From Pseudomonas extremorientalis (lineage in GTDB: Bacteria; Pseudomonadota; Gammaproteobacteria; Pseudomonadales; Pseudomonadaceae): a stretch of DNA of 64,000 nucleotides. Location: positions 95,578 through 159,577 of the forward strand of contig NZ_MDGK01000009.1 of NCBI RefSeq assembly GCF_001870465.1, given 5' to 3'. Shown here in pieces: positions 1 through 8,481 of this stretch (the first letter of the stretch is position 1; every line of letters begins with the position of its first letter). Both the position numbers and the translations under genes were made by a program. The notes under the pieces are model-generated. The model worked only from the letters and a program-made list of their open reading frames with translations, was not told the origin of the DNA and did no database searches.

Positions 1-461
1 TGCAGGCCGGGATAATTGCCGTTGCCCAGCCGGATGGCCACATCCGGGTCTGAGCTGGAGAACTTGATGGCCTTGTCGCTGGTCTCCAGCGTGATCAGGA
101 TTTCCGGATGTTGCTGCGACAGGCTGGGCAACCTGGGCAGCAGCCATTTCAAGGCAAACGAATACGTGGTGCTGACCTTCAGGCGAACCCGGCCTTTTTG
201 TTCCCGCAGGTCAGCCAGGGTGGCCTCAAGGTTCATGAAAAACTCGCGCACAATGGGCGCCAGTGCGGCCCCGGCCGGGGTCAGCCGCAACGCCTTGCCG
301 CGCTGGAACAGCTGCAAGCCCCACAGGTCCTCGAGGTGCTTGAGTTGGTGGCTGACGGCGCTCTGGGTCACATGCAACTCTTCTGAAGCCGATGTGAACG
401 TCGCATGCCGGGTCGCTACTTCGAAAGCTCGCAGCGTGGCGGTGGGCGGTAGGTCTCTCAT
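1..461 (-). CDS. LysR-family transcriptional regulator (3' part outside window)
   Basis: The first 153 residues of a LysR-type regulator read leftward and run off the window edge. An N-terminal winged helix-turn-helix is visible (FTSASEELHVTQSAVSHQLK, about residues 17-36), followed by the linker helix and the start of the effector domain (about residues 82 on). The ATG at 461 opens MRDLPPTATLRAFEVATRH, a start typical of the GcvA-like branch, which includes amino-acid and beta-lactamase regulators. The divergent neighbour at 669 is a possible target. The effector cannot be inferred because most of the binding domain is missing. Confidence 0.9.
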   Translation of the reverse strand, partial: MRDLPPTATLRAFEVATRHATFTSASEELHVTQSAVSHQLKHLEDLWGLQLFQRGKALRLTPAGAALAPIVREFFMNLEATLADLREQKGRVRLKVSTTYSFALKWLLPRLPSLSQQHPEILITLETSDKAIKFSSSDPDVAIRLGNGNYPGL

Positions 462-668
462 GACTGGGGTCCGGGTCGGCGGCTGGCAATTAATCGGCAT
501 GAATACAGGTTCATGGTAATGGATTGGCAGGCTTTCACAGAAGCTGTAGACCATGGCCTTGTGAATTGTTGTGAAGCACAGATTAATGGCCCATTGCCCA
601 TGCTAACGTCTGTTCCTGGCTATCGTCAGCACGACGATTTCATTCGTACCATCAGGGGAGCAGCGCCG

Positions 669-1133
669 ATGTCTACCACCGTAACGCCCGCCGGCAGCGG
701 GGCAAACACACCTAAAGCGTCACCGTCGGCGTTCGATGACAAGTTGAACATCGCCAAGTCCAGCAAAGTGATTGCCGACTACATGCGCCAGACCGGCAAG
801 TCGGCCATTACCAAGCAGGAGCTGACCCAACTGGCCAACAACGCCTCGGGCAAGGTGCCGGCCGAAGTCTGCGATGCGGCCAAGTACATGGAGCGTCATC
901 CCGACGTTTTCACCGCCATCGAAACCCACGATGTGCCGGGCGCCGATAACCTCTCCGGCGTGTGGAACTTCGATTGGGCCGCCAACGGTGGATTGAACGG
1001 CACGTCGACCGACGCGATTGCGAAGATGCAAGACACGTTCGATTTCGCGATTGCCAAGTCTGCGCAGATCACCGAGATTTCCACGGGTAAAAAAGCCGAG
1101 CTGGATTCGACCAAACAACGGCCGCAGAACTAA
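669..1133 (+). CDS. Hypothetical protein resembling HrpF/NolX-type translocon repeat
   Basis: A 154-residue protein. The ATG at 669 is chosen because AGGGGAG lies 9 bases upstream; the frame extends further 5' but without protein-like sequence. The N-terminal 35 residues are Ser/Thr/Ala/Pro-rich and lack a Sec signal peptide, as in type III secreted proteins. The rest has one repeat-like unit (ITKQELTQLANN, then AAKYMERHPDVFTAIETHD, then a Trp-rich NFDWAANGG). It recalls, from memory, the EF-hand-like repeats of HrpF/NolX translocators. No type III secretion genes are in the window, so this would be an orphan. The CDS is well supported; the family call is tentative. Confidence 0.65.
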   Translation: MSTTVTPAGSGANTPKASPSAFDDKLNIAKSSKVIADYMRQTGKSAITKQELTQLANNASGKVPAEVCDAAKYMERHPDVFTAIETHDVPGADNLSGVWNFDWAANGGLNGTSTDAIAKMQDTFDFAIAKSAQITEISTGKKAELDSTKQRPQN

Positions 1134-1190
1134 AACAGTGCGTTGTACTGTCCCTTGCCAAGGGGTTACACGATAGCCCAGGCAAAGAAA

Positions 1191-1213
1191 AGCCCGCGTG
1201 GGGAGCGCGGGCT
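1191..1213. terminator. GC-rich hairpin, possible terminator
   Basis: Eight-base perfect stem AGCCCGCG/CGCGGGCT with a 7-base loop, 58 bases after the stop at 1133. The A-rich run lies on its left side, so a U-tract would exist only for leftward transcripts. As a rightward terminator it would lack U residues. A sister hairpin of almost the same stem sits at 35048. Confidence 0.4.
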
Positions 1214-1383
1214 AAAGGGATGTTCATTAGGAGCTGAGGCCACCCTAGGCGCTTGTCTGTGAAAGGTTTGTGAAAACCACGGCAAAAAAGTGTATGCCTC
1301 AATCCCGCCATGGCTGTACGGGGCAGGGCGGTCGATAACCCTCTACTGTCGCAGGCATACCACTGCCGTTTGGATGCCGCGTC

Positions 1384-1992
1384 ATGTTCATGTCTACCAG
1401 CCTGTTGTCCGCCTTTGTGCTGTTTGCCTTCGTGTCCTCGATCACGCCCGGGCCCAATAACACCATGCTGCTCGCTTCGGGGGTGAACTTCGGCTTTCGC
1501 CGCTCGATGCCCCATGCATTGGGGATCAGCATCGGTTTCATGCTGCTGGTGATTTCGGTGGGGCTTGGGCTGGGCGAAGTGTTCAAGGTGTTCCCGTGGG
1601 CCTACACGGTGTTGCGCTACGTGGGGGCTGCGTACTTGCTGTACCTGGCGTGGAAGATCGCGACGGCGGGCGGCATGTCCGACAGCCCTGATGAACAGGG
1701 CAAACCCATGACTTTCCTCGGCGCGGCGGCGTTCCAGTGGGTGAACCCCAAGGCCTGGATCATGGCGCTGGGCGCTATCACCACCTACACGCCGGCCGAA
1801 GGCTACGTCACCAATGTGCTGGTAATCGCGCTGGTGTTCGCCGTGGTCAACCTGCCCAGTGTGTGCGTATGGGTCGGGTGTGGCAGCGGCTTGCGCAATG
1901 TGCTGCGTGAGCCGCGCTGGTTGCGCCTGTTCAACTGGACGATGGCCGGGTTGTTGGTGCTGTCGCTGTACCCGATGCTGTTTGCCGGCTGA
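1384..1992 (+). CDS. LysE/RhtB-family amino-acid exporter
   Basis: A 202-residue inner-membrane protein of the LysE superfamily, usual length about 200-210. The N-terminus has the family hallmark ITPGPNNTMLLASGVNFG in the first helix region. The sequence shows about six hydrophobic segments, and FQWVNPKAWIMALGAI matches the conserved NPKAW motif of the central helix. Members export amino acids such as homoserine, threonine, lysine or cysteine derivatives; the substrate cannot be read from sequence. The start at 1384 has GGATG 9 bases upstream; an in-frame ATG at 1390 is an alternative. Confidence 0.93.
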   Translation: MFMSTSLLSAFVLFAFVSSITPGPNNTMLLASGVNFGFRRSMPHALGISIGFMLLVISVGLGLGEVFKVFPWAYTVLRYVGAAYLLYLAWKIATAGGMSDSPDEQGKPMTFLGAAAFQWVNPKAWIMALGAITTYTPAEGYVTNVLVIALVFAVVNLPSVCVWVGCGSGLRNVLREPRWLRLFNWTMAGLLVLSLYPMLFAG

Positions 1993-1995
1993 GCG

Positions 1996-2079
1996 TCAGA
2001 CCGGCGAGATGGTCGCGAGCAGGCCGATGCCGATGGTCAGTACCAAAAAGCCGAACAGGAAAAGTGCCATCTTGGTCAT
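1996..2079 (-). CDS. 27-residue single-pass membrane protein
   Basis: A very short leftward ORF starting ATG at 2079 with a near-perfect GGAGG four bases upstream. It encodes 27 residues: a short basic N-terminus (MTKMA) and one hydrophobic helix of about 20 residues (LFLFGFLVLTIGIGLLA), ending ISPV. It is convergent with the LysE gene, which stops at 1992. The ideal ribosome site plus a clean transmembrane composition support a real small protein. Function unknown; possibilities are a regulatory peptide of a membrane complex or a toxin-like peptide. Confidence 0.7.
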   Translation of the reverse strand: MTKMALFLFGFLVLTIGIGLLATISPV

Positions 2080-2259
2080 AAGGCCTCCGAAGGGAAGGGA
2101 GTGGGGATGGGGCCATTGTCCGCCCAGACGGCGTTTCGATACAGCTGCAGATAGCAAAGAAAAAACCGTATCAGATGCGCTTGCCGCTGTTCAGCCGGGG
2201 GCTTTCAGCGCGTGTGGCTGTTTCAGGATCAGCGCCGGACATCAAGCGATAAGTACGCT

Positions 2260-2391
2260 GTGGCGAGCGGGCTTGTCCCGCGTTCGGCTGTTAAACAGCC
2301 CCAAAACCAGCGGCCAAAGAGTGCCTGACTCAGCGCATTCCTCAATCCAGGCTCGCTTCGCAACCCAACGCGGGACAAGCCCGCTCGCCAC
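2260..2391. repeat. REPIN (two inverted REP sequences)
   Basis: Two REP units in inverted orientation: GTGGCGAGCGGGCTTGTCCC begins at 2260 and its complement ends at 2391. They flank about 70 bases of less conserved sequence. This is the REP doublet form typical of P. fluorescens-group intergenic regions, mobilised in trans by RAYT transposases. It occupies the middle of the gene-free stretch 2080-2486; the rest of that stretch is presumably promoter sequence for the two flanking genes. Confidence 0.9.
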
Positions 2392-2486
2392 AGCTACAGT
2401 GTTCGCCCTTAATGGCCGGTTTTTCAAAGACCTCAACAATAAGAGTGGGCCAACCCTCGATGGAAAGACGTCAATTCAGCGGTGGC

Positions 2487-3467
2487 ATGAAAGGCAAGAA
2501 CCTGCGCTACCTCAACGAAACCCAACAGCCGGCGTCGGTCACCCGCGTCGGCTTCCTGTTGCTTGAACATTTCTCCCTGCCGGCGTTCACCCAGACCCTC
2601 GACACCTTCGTTACCGCCAACCTGCTGCGCCCCGACCTGTTCGCCTCACGCACCTTCGGCTGTGACGATGGCGAAGTCATCAGCGACCTGGGCCTGGTGA
2701 TACGCCCCGATGCGCGCCTGGATGCCGGAGCATTGCACGACTTGGACCTGCTGGTGATCTGTGGCGGTTTCCGTACCGAACTCAAGGCCGGCGAAGCCTT
2801 GATCCAGCTGCTGCACACCGCCGCCGAACAGGGCATCAGCCTTGCGGGGCTGTGGAACGGCGCCTGGTTCCTCGGCCGTGCCGGCCTGCTGCAAGGCTAT
2901 CGCTGCGCCATCCACCCCGAACACCGTCCGGCGCTGGCGGAAGTCTCCAAGGCGACCCACGTCACCAGCGAACCCTACGTGATCGACCGCGACCGCCTCA
3001 CCGCTTCCAGCCCGTCCGGGGCCTTCCATATGGCGCTGGACTGGATCAAGGGCCTGCATGACAAGGCACTCGTTGAAGGCATCGAAGACATCCTGGCCTT
3101 CGAAGAGTCCCGCTACCGCCGCATCAAACCCACCGAAAACGTCAGCGTCAGTGCGCCGTTGCGTGAAGTGGTGAAACTGATGGACGCCAACCTCGAAGAA
3201 CCTTTGGAGCTGGACCAACTGGCGGTCTACGCCGGCCGCTCGCGGCGCCAGTTGGAGCGCTTGTTCAAGGAACAACTGGGCACCACCCCGCAGCGGTACT
3301 ACATGGAACTGCGCGTGACCGAGGCGCGGCGGCTGTTGCAGCACACCGAGTTGTCGCAGGTGGAGGTGCTGGTGGCATGTGGGTTCGTGTCGCCGAGCCA
3401 TTTCAGCAAGTGCTATAGCTCGTATTTCGGTTATCGCCCCTCGAAGGAGAAGCGGTTGGTCAAGTGA
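2487..3467 (+). CDS. GlxA-family AraC-type transcriptional regulator
   Basis: About 326 residues from the ATG at 2487. The N-terminal half is a DJ-1/PfpI-like domain (about residues 18-190) with LAGLWNGAWFLGRAGLL in place of the catalytic Cys nucleophile elbow, so it is a ligand sensor and not an enzyme. The C-terminal ~100 residues are an AraC double helix-turn-helix (LDQLAVYAGRSRRQLERLFK and VLVACGFVSPSHFSKCY). The pattern matches the GbdR/CdhR/ArgR group that senses amino acids or quaternary amines. Upstream in-frame ATGs at 2412 and 2460 exist; none has a strong ribosome site, so the start is uncertain. It may regulate the adjacent hydroxyproline operon, but a PAS-AraC gene at the other end is the likelier cognate regulator. 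Confidence 0.9.
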   Translation: MKGKNLRYLNETQQPASVTRVGFLLLEHFSLPAFTQTLDTFVTANLLRPDLFASRTFGCDDGEVISDLGLVIRPDARLDAGALHDLDLLVICGGFRTELKAGEALIQLLHTAAEQGISLAGLWNGAWFLGRAGLLQGYRCAIHPEHRPALAEVSKATHVTSEPYVIDRDRLTASSPSGAFHMALDWIKGLHDKALVEGIEDILAFEESRYRRIKPTENVSVSAPLREVVKLMDANLEEPLELDQLAVYAGRSRRQLERLFKEQLGTTPQRYYMELRVTEARRLLQHTELSQVEVLVACGFVSPSHFSKCYSSYFGYRPSKEKRLVK

Positions 3468-3520
3468 CTGCACTCGTCAACCAAGACAGTCACATTCCTC
3501 CTGTGGTGAGTTGGCGTGTT

Positions 3521-3653
3521 GTGGCGAGCGGGCTTGCCCCGCGTTGGGCTGCGCAGCAGCCCTAAAAACGAACAACGCGTGCTGTCTGACAGGCCGCGGT
3601 GTTTTCTATTGGGGCCGCTGCGCAGCCCAACGCGGGGCAAGCCCGCTCGCCAC
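3521..3653. repeat. REPIN (two inverted REP sequences)
   Basis: A second REP doublet: GTGGCGAGCGGGCTTGCCCC starts at 3521 and the complement ends at 3653, with inverted GGGCTGCGCAGC-type arms inside. It sits between convergent genes (regulator ending 3467 and dehydrogenase ending 3685). Its strong stem could also stabilise or terminate both transcripts, since no separate intrinsic terminator is visible here. Confidence 0.9.
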
Positions 3654-3684
3654 AACAGGCAACTCACCGCAAAAAACGCGTTGG

Positions 3685-4923
3685 TCAGAATCGGTCCAGA
3701 CGATAAGGAGTAAATAACGGAGTTTGACCCTTGCTCGCCAACTCCCCAATCATCTCCGCCGTCACCGCCGCCTGCGTCAACCCCAGATGCTGGTGCCCGA
3801 ACGCAAGCAGCACCTTCCCGTCACACACCCGGTCAATCACCGGCAACGAGTCCGGCAGCGACGGCCGAAACCCCATCCACGGTGTCGCACCCTCTGCGCT
3901 GAGGTCATCGTGAAACAACCCCTTGCTCAACCGATGCAACTGCCAGGCACGCTGCATATTCGCCGGGCGGTCAAGGCCGGCGAACTCCACTGTACCGGCC
4001 AGGCGCAGGCCGTCGGTCATGGGGGTCATGATGAATTTTCGTTCCAGGGAAGTGACGGCAAACGGCAGGCGATGCGGCTCGTGGGGCAGCATCAGGTGAT
4101 AGCCGCGTTCCGTGTCCAGCGGGACTTTTTTGCCGGTCAGGGCAGCGGTCAATCTGGCTGAGTGGGCGCCGCAGGCAATCAGCACCTGGCGTGCACTCAG
4201 GGGGCCCTGAGCGGTGGTGAGGGAGACGCCGTGTTGGTCAAGCCGCCCATCCAGTACCTGGCGCTTGAGGAACTGCACGCCACTGGCCTTGGCGGCGTCG
4301 ACCAGTTCGCACACCACCTGGAACGGGTCGAGGAAGTGACCGGTGCCCGGAAAAAACAACCCGCCCTGGATGTGCTCGCTCAACTGCGGCGCAGCCTGGC
4401 GTATGGCATCGGCGGTCCAGAACGTCACGGGCACCTGCTGCGCTTGCATGCGCTGCTGCAAGGCCCGGAGCGCGTCGCGTGAGTCCGCTCGTTCGTACAC
4501 CAACAATGACCCGTCTTCACGCAGCAGGTGCGCGCGTCCGATGCTGGTCAGCAGGCGCTGCCAGGCGCCCAGGCTGCCTTCGTTAAGCGCACGAATACCC
4601 GCGACGGTACGCTGATAGCGCGCCGGACGCAGGTTCAACAGCAGCCGCGCAAACCAGGGCAGGGCGCGCGGCAGGTATTTCCAATCCAGGCGCAGCGGGC
4701 CCATGGGGTCCAGCAGCATGCCGGGCAAGCGCTTGAGGATCGACACGTCGGCAATCGGGAACACCTGTTCGGTCGCCAGGTGCCCGGCGTTGCCATAGGA
4801 CGCGCCCATGCCGGGTTCCTGTTGATCGACCACCACCACGTGCCGGCCCTGACGCGCCAGTTGCAGGGCGCAGGCGACGCCGATAATGCCGGCGCCGACT
4901 ACGACGATATCGGGATCGGACAT
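3685..4923 (-). CDS. lhpB: D-hydroxyproline dehydrogenase, FAD-dependent (DadA-like)
   Basis: A 412-residue flavoprotein of the DAO/DadA family. The N-terminus carries the dinucleotide motif GAGIIG (residues 10-15) with the acidic residue closing the Rossmann beta strand (VVVVDQQEP). The C-terminus has GHQHLGLTQAAVTAEMIGEL, the second FAD-contact region. Position at the end of the operon with the epimerase, deaminase and ketoglutarate semialdehyde dehydrogenase identifies the likely substrate as cis-4-hydroxy-D-proline, oxidised to pyrroline-4-hydroxy-2-carboxylate. It begins 3 bases after the upstream gene stops, so translation is probably coupled. The single-subunit type is seen here, not the multisubunit form of some other pseudomonads. 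Confidence 0.88.
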   Translation of the reverse strand: MSDPDIVVVGAGIIGVACALQLARQGRHVVVVDQQEPGMGASYGNAGHLATEQVFPIADVSILKRLPGMLLDPMGPLRLDWKYLPRALPWFARLLLNLRPARYQRTVAGIRALNEGSLGAWQRLLTSIGRAHLLREDGSLLVYERADSRDALRALQQRMQAQQVPVTFWTADAIRQAAPQLSEHIQGGLFFPGTGHFLDPFQVVCELVDAAKASGVQFLKRQVLDGRLDQHGVSLTTAQGPLSARQVLIACGAHSARLTAALTGKKVPLDTERGYHLMLPHEPHRLPFAVTSLERKFIMTPMTDGLRLAGTVEFAGLDRPANMQRAWQLHRLSKGLFHDDLSAEGATPWMGFRPSLPDSLPVIDRVCDGKVLLAFGHQHLGLTQAAVTAEMIGELASKGQTPLFTPYRLDRF

Positions 4924-4926
4924 GGC

Positions 4927-6498
4927 CTATGCCTCTCTCTGGCCGTCAAGCAAACGCCGCAGCCGCAACGGATTGCCCTGTTGGAGCGCATCCGGCAACA
5001 ACGCGTCGGGGAAGTCCTGATAGCACACGGGGCGCAAGAACCGCTGGATGGCCGCCGTGCCCACCGAAGTGCTGCGCGAATCCGAGGTGGCGGGGAAGGG
5101 GCCGCCGTGGACCATGGCGTCACACACCTCAACGCCAGTCGGCCAGCCATTGACCAGCAGGCGGCCAGCCTTGCGCTCCAGCACTGGCAGCAGGGCCCTG
5201 GCGCTTGGCACATCGTCGTCATCCATGTGCAGCGTGGCGGTGAGTTGGCCTTCCAGATGTTCGGATACCCGGCGCACTTCTTCGTTATTCGCGCACACCA
5301 CAACCAATGAAGCCGCACCGAAGACTTCGGCTTGCAGGTGTTCGTTGCTCAAGAACGCAGTTGCCTGGGTCACGAACAGGTGGGCCTGGCCCTGGTTGGG
5401 ACCTTCAGTCGCCGAACCCTGTGCGACGACCTCGGCGTGTCCCGTCAGTGTGTCTATGCCTGACGTGTAGGCACTGGCGATGCCGGGTGTCAGCATTGTT
5501 TGCGCCGCACAGTTCGGCAGTAACCCACTGGCGGCACTGATGAAGCGATCCAGGGCAGGCCCTTGTACTGCAATCACTAACCCTGGGTTGGTGCAGAACT
5601 GCCCCGCACCCTGGGTCAACGACGCCACAAAACCCTGGGCCAATGCTTCAGCCCTGGCTGCCAACGCTGCCGGAAACAGGTACACCGGGTTGATCGAACT
5701 CATCTCCGCGTAGACCGGAATAGGCTCCGGCCGTGCCTGCGCTGCCTGGATCAACGCAAGGCCACCGCTGCGCGAGCCGGTAAACCCGACGGCCTTGATG
5801 CGCGGGTCGGTCACCAACGCAATGCCCACCTCACGGCCCGAACCGTACAACAGTGAAAACACACCTTCCGGCAGACCGCACGCCTTGACCGCCTGCGCCA
5901 CCGCACGCCCCACCAGTTCACTGGTGCCCGGGTGCGCGCCGTGGGCTTTGACGACGACCGGGCAACCGGCAGCCAGCGCAGAGGCGGTGTCCCCACCGGC
6001 CACGGAAAACGCCAGTGGAAAGTTGCTGGCGCCAAACACCGCGACCGGGCCCACCGCGATATGGCGTTGGCGCAGGTCTGGGCGAGGCAGGGGTTGGCGT
6101 TGCGGTTGTGCGTGATCGACCCGCACATCCAGCCATTCCCCGGCACGCACGGTGCGGGCGAAGGTGCGCAGTTGTCCGCAGGTGCGCCCTCGTTCGCCCT
6201 GGATGCGGGGGCGAGGCAGGCCGGTTTCGGCGACGGCGCGGTCGATCAACTCATCGCCCAGGGCCTCGATGTGCGCGGCGATGGTCTCAAGGAATGTGGC
6301 GCGCACTTCCAAAGAGGTTTCGCGATAGACATCGAATGCCGCCCACGCCAAGGCGCAGGCCTGCGCGACATGCTCGCCGTTGCCGCCGAGGTAGGCCGGT
6401 TGCAAGGCGGAATCGGTGGCGGGGTTGATCGCCTGGATTGCTTCGCGATTGCCGGCAGTGGCGTGCTGACCGATCAGCATCTTGCCCGTCAGAGTCAT
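4927..6498 (-). CDS. 2,5-dioxovalerate (alpha-ketoglutarate semialdehyde) dehydrogenase
   Basis: A 523-residue aldehyde dehydrogenase. The ATG at 6498 is preceded by AGGAA and opens [16 protein letters not shown], the typical start of this subfamily; the open frame reaches 6693 without coding character. Visible signatures are the cofactor region [20 protein letters not shown] (about 155-174), FTGSRSGG (239-246), catalytic Glu265 in [10 protein letters not shown] and catalytic Cys302 in [10 protein letters not shown]. It converts alpha-ketoglutarate semialdehyde to alpha-ketoglutarate, the last step of hydroxyproline degradation. Gap to the upstream deaminase gene is 61 bases. Confidence 0.93.
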   Translation of the reverse strand: MTLTGKMLIGQHATAGNREAIQAINPATDSALQPAYLGGNGEHVAQACALAWAAFDVYRETSLEVRATFLETIAAHIEALGDELIDRAVAETGLPRPRIQGERGRTCGQLRTFARTVRAGEWLDVRVDHAQPQRQPLPRPDLRQRHIAVGPVAVFGASNFPLAFSVAGGDTASALAAGCPVVVKAHGAHPGTSELVGRAVAQAVKACGLPEGVFSLLYGSGREVGIALVTDPRIKAVGFTGSRSGGLALIQAAQARPEPIPVYAEMSSINPVYLFPAALAARAEALAQGFVASLTQGAGQFCTNPGLVIAVQGPALDRFISAASGLLPNCAAQTMLTPGIASAYTSGIDTLTGHAEVVAQGSATEGPNQGQAHLFVTQATAFLSNEHLQAEVFGAASLVVVCANNEEVRRVSEHLEGQLTATLHMDDDDVPSARALLPVLERKAGRLLVNGWPTGVEVCDAMVHGGPFPATSDSRSTSVGTAAIQRFLRPVCYQDFPDALLPDALQQGNPLRLRRLLDGQREA

Positions 6499-6559
6499 GG
6501 GGGATTTCCTGGATAAAAGAAGGTTAGCCGCTGCAAGTGTCGCAGCGGCGCGCGAAGGG

Positions 6560-7507
6560 TCAGGCGACGTTCTGTTCCGCCGACCAGTTGGCGTACCACT
6601 GGCGGAACAGGGCGTACTGGTGCTCTGCGTAACGACGCTGGGCATCGCTGAGGGCGTCGGTTTCGTTGAAGTGCAGGGCGTAGCCTTGGTCACCGTTCAG
6701 CACCATCAAGTGCTTGTAATACAGCACCAGGTCGCAGCCCTCGTCGAAGGATGACAGCACTGCCAGCGCGGCCTCCAGCTCACGCGCCTGGCGACGGGCC
6801 TTGGCATCGCCCCTGGCGGCTTTTTTACTCAGGGCCACCAGTTGCAGCACTTCCCGAGGCAACGCGTTGCCGATGCCGGTGATGGCGCCGGTGGCATTGC
6901 AGTTGACGAAACCGTGCACCACCTGGGTGTCGACACCCACCATGAGCGTCACGTTGTCGTCCTGGGAGGTGATGTGTTCGGCGGCGTAGCGCAGGTCGGC
7001 ACCGCCGCCGAATTCCTTGAAACCGATCAGGTTCGGGTGCTCGCGGCGCAGTTCGAAGAACAGCTCGGCGCGGGTCGCGAAGCCGTAGTAGGGGCTGTTG
7101 TAGATCACCGCCGGCAGGTTGGGCGCGGCCTTGAGGATCGCCGAGAAGTGCGCCTTTTGTGCGGTGGCGGAGGCCCCCCGGGACAGCACACGCGGAATCA
7201 CCATCAAGCCATGGGCACCGACCTTGGCGGCGTGGGCCGCATGGGCCACGGCTTCACGGCTGTTCACCGCGCCGGTGCCGACGATGGTCGGCACACCGGC
7301 CGCCACCAGCCGTGCCACGCCTTCCTGGCGCTCGGCCTCGGTGAGCAACGGCCAGTCACCCATGGAACCGCAGTACACCACGGCGCTCATGCCGATATCG
7401 ATCAGCTCGCGGCCCTTGGCGACCAGGGCGTCGAAGTCCGGCTTGCGTTCGGCGGTGCACGGGGTCATCAGGGCAGGGATGCAGCCGGTGAAGATGTTGT
7501 CGCTCAT
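6560..7507 (-). CDS. lhpC: Pyrroline-4-hydroxy-2-carboxylate deaminase (DHDPS family)
   Basis: A 315-residue TIM-barrel protein of the dihydrodipicolinate synthase/N-acetylneuraminate lyase family. Schiff-base Lys164 lies in LIGFKEFGG and the partner Tyr136 in [10 protein letters not shown]. The ATG at 7507 has GGAG 8 bases upstream; a GTG nine bases earlier is in frame but worse placed. In this operon context the enzyme deaminates and dehydrates pyrroline-4-hydroxy-2-carboxylate to alpha-ketoglutarate semialdehyde. Sequence alone would allow other DHDPS-family reactions; the neighbours decide. Confidence 0.9.
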   Translation of the reverse strand: MSDNIFTGCIPALMTPCTAERKPDFDALVAKGRELIDIGMSAVVYCGSMGDWPLLTEAERQEGVARLVAAGVPTIVGTGAVNSREAVAHAAHAAKVGAHGLMVIPRVLSRGASATAQKAHFSAILKAAPNLPAVIYNSPYYGFATRAELFFELRREHPNLIGFKEFGGGADLRYAAEHITSQDDNVTLMVGVDTQVVHGFVNCNATGAITGIGNALPREVLQLVALSKKAARGDAKARRQARELEAALAVLSSFDEGCDLVLYYKHLMVLNGDQGYALHFNETDALSDAQRRYAEHQYALFRQWYANWSAEQNVA

Positions 7508-7540
7508 TTTTATCACTCCAGTTTCCAGTAGGGGGAGGGC

Positions 7541-8467
7541 TCAGATGCCCCAGGCAAAAGGGTCTTGCGGGTCGATCAGCAAGGTGCTGTCGGCGGTCAT
7601 GTGGGCACGGCCGGTGATGAAGGGGCGCACGCGTTCGCCGTCCCATTCGTAGCGACCTTCGAATTGGCTGCCGGTAATGCTGGCTTGCACCCAGGTTTCG
7701 CCGGGCGCGAGTTTTCCATCGGCGGCCAGGCAGGCCAGCTTGGCGCTGGTGCCGGTGCCGCAGGGCGAGCGGTCGTAGGCTTTGCCGGGGCACATCACGA
7801 AATTGCGGCTGTCGGCGTGGTCGTCGGCGGCGAACAGTTCGATGTGGTCGATCAGTGCACCGTCGGCGCCGTGGATGCCCTGGTCTTCAAGGGCCTTGAG
7901 CATTGCCCAGGTGTAGTCGGTGAGGGCATCGACGTTGTCCATCTGCAGGCGCTGGCCATGCTCCGACACCAGGAAAAACCAGTTGCCGCCCCAGGCGATA
8001 TCGCCATGGACTATGCCGTGACCGGGCACGAGCACTGCAATCTGCTCGCGATAGCGGTAGGCAGGAACATTGCGCAAGGTCACCGCGCCGTCTTCATGCA
8101 AGGTCGCCGCGACCGGCCCGACGGGGGTATCGATTGTGTGCACGCCTGGCGCGATGCGACCCAAGTGATGCAGGGACGCGACCAGGCCAATGGTGCCGTG
8201 GCCACACATGCCCAGGTAGCCAGCGTTGTTGAAGAAGATCACCCCGCAGATGGCGCCCGGCGTGACCGGCGCGCAGTACAGTGCGCCGACCAGCACATCA
8301 TTGCCACGTGGCTCCAGGATGCAGGCGCGGCGCCATTGGTCGTGCTCGGTGCGCAGGTGGTGCAGCTGATCGGCCATCGTGACGCCCTCCAGCGCCGGAA
8401 AACCGCTCATGACCAGCCGCGTCGGTTCGCCGCCGGTGTGGGAGTCGATCACATGCAATCGCTTCAT
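7541..8467 (-). CDS. lhpA: 4-hydroxyproline 2-epimerase
   Basis: A 308-residue member of the proline racemase superfamily. Both catalytic cysteines are present: Cys88 in MCGHGTIG and Cys236 in [12 protein letters not shown], the arrangement of true epimerases; dehydratase homologues have Thr at the second site. It interconverts trans-4-hydroxy-L-proline and cis-4-hydroxy-D-proline, the entry step of the pathway. It starts 14 bases after the permease gene and 33 bases before the deaminase gene. Confidence 0.93.
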   Translation of the reverse strand: MKRLHVIDSHTGGEPTRLVMSGFPALEGVTMADQLHHLRTEHDQWRRACILEPRGNDVLVGALYCAPVTPGAICGVIFFNNAGYLGMCGHGTIGLVASLHHLGRIAPGVHTIDTPVGPVAATLHEDGAVTLRNVPAYRYREQIAVLVPGHGIVHGDIAWGGNWFFLVSEHGQRLQMDNVDALTDYTWAMLKALEDQGIHGADGALIDHIELFAADDHADSRNFVMCPGKAYDRSPCGTGTSAKLACLAADGKLAPGETWVQASITGSQFEGRYEWDGERVRPFITGRAHMTADSTLLIDPQDPFAWGI

Positions 8468-8481
8468 AAAACGCTCCTGAA

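Noticed and set aside
4899..5318. Short minus-strand frame encoding a sequence like the aldehyde dehydrogenase strand
   Set aside because: Out-of-frame shadow of the semialdehyde dehydrogenase gene, Cys/Trp/Arg-rich.
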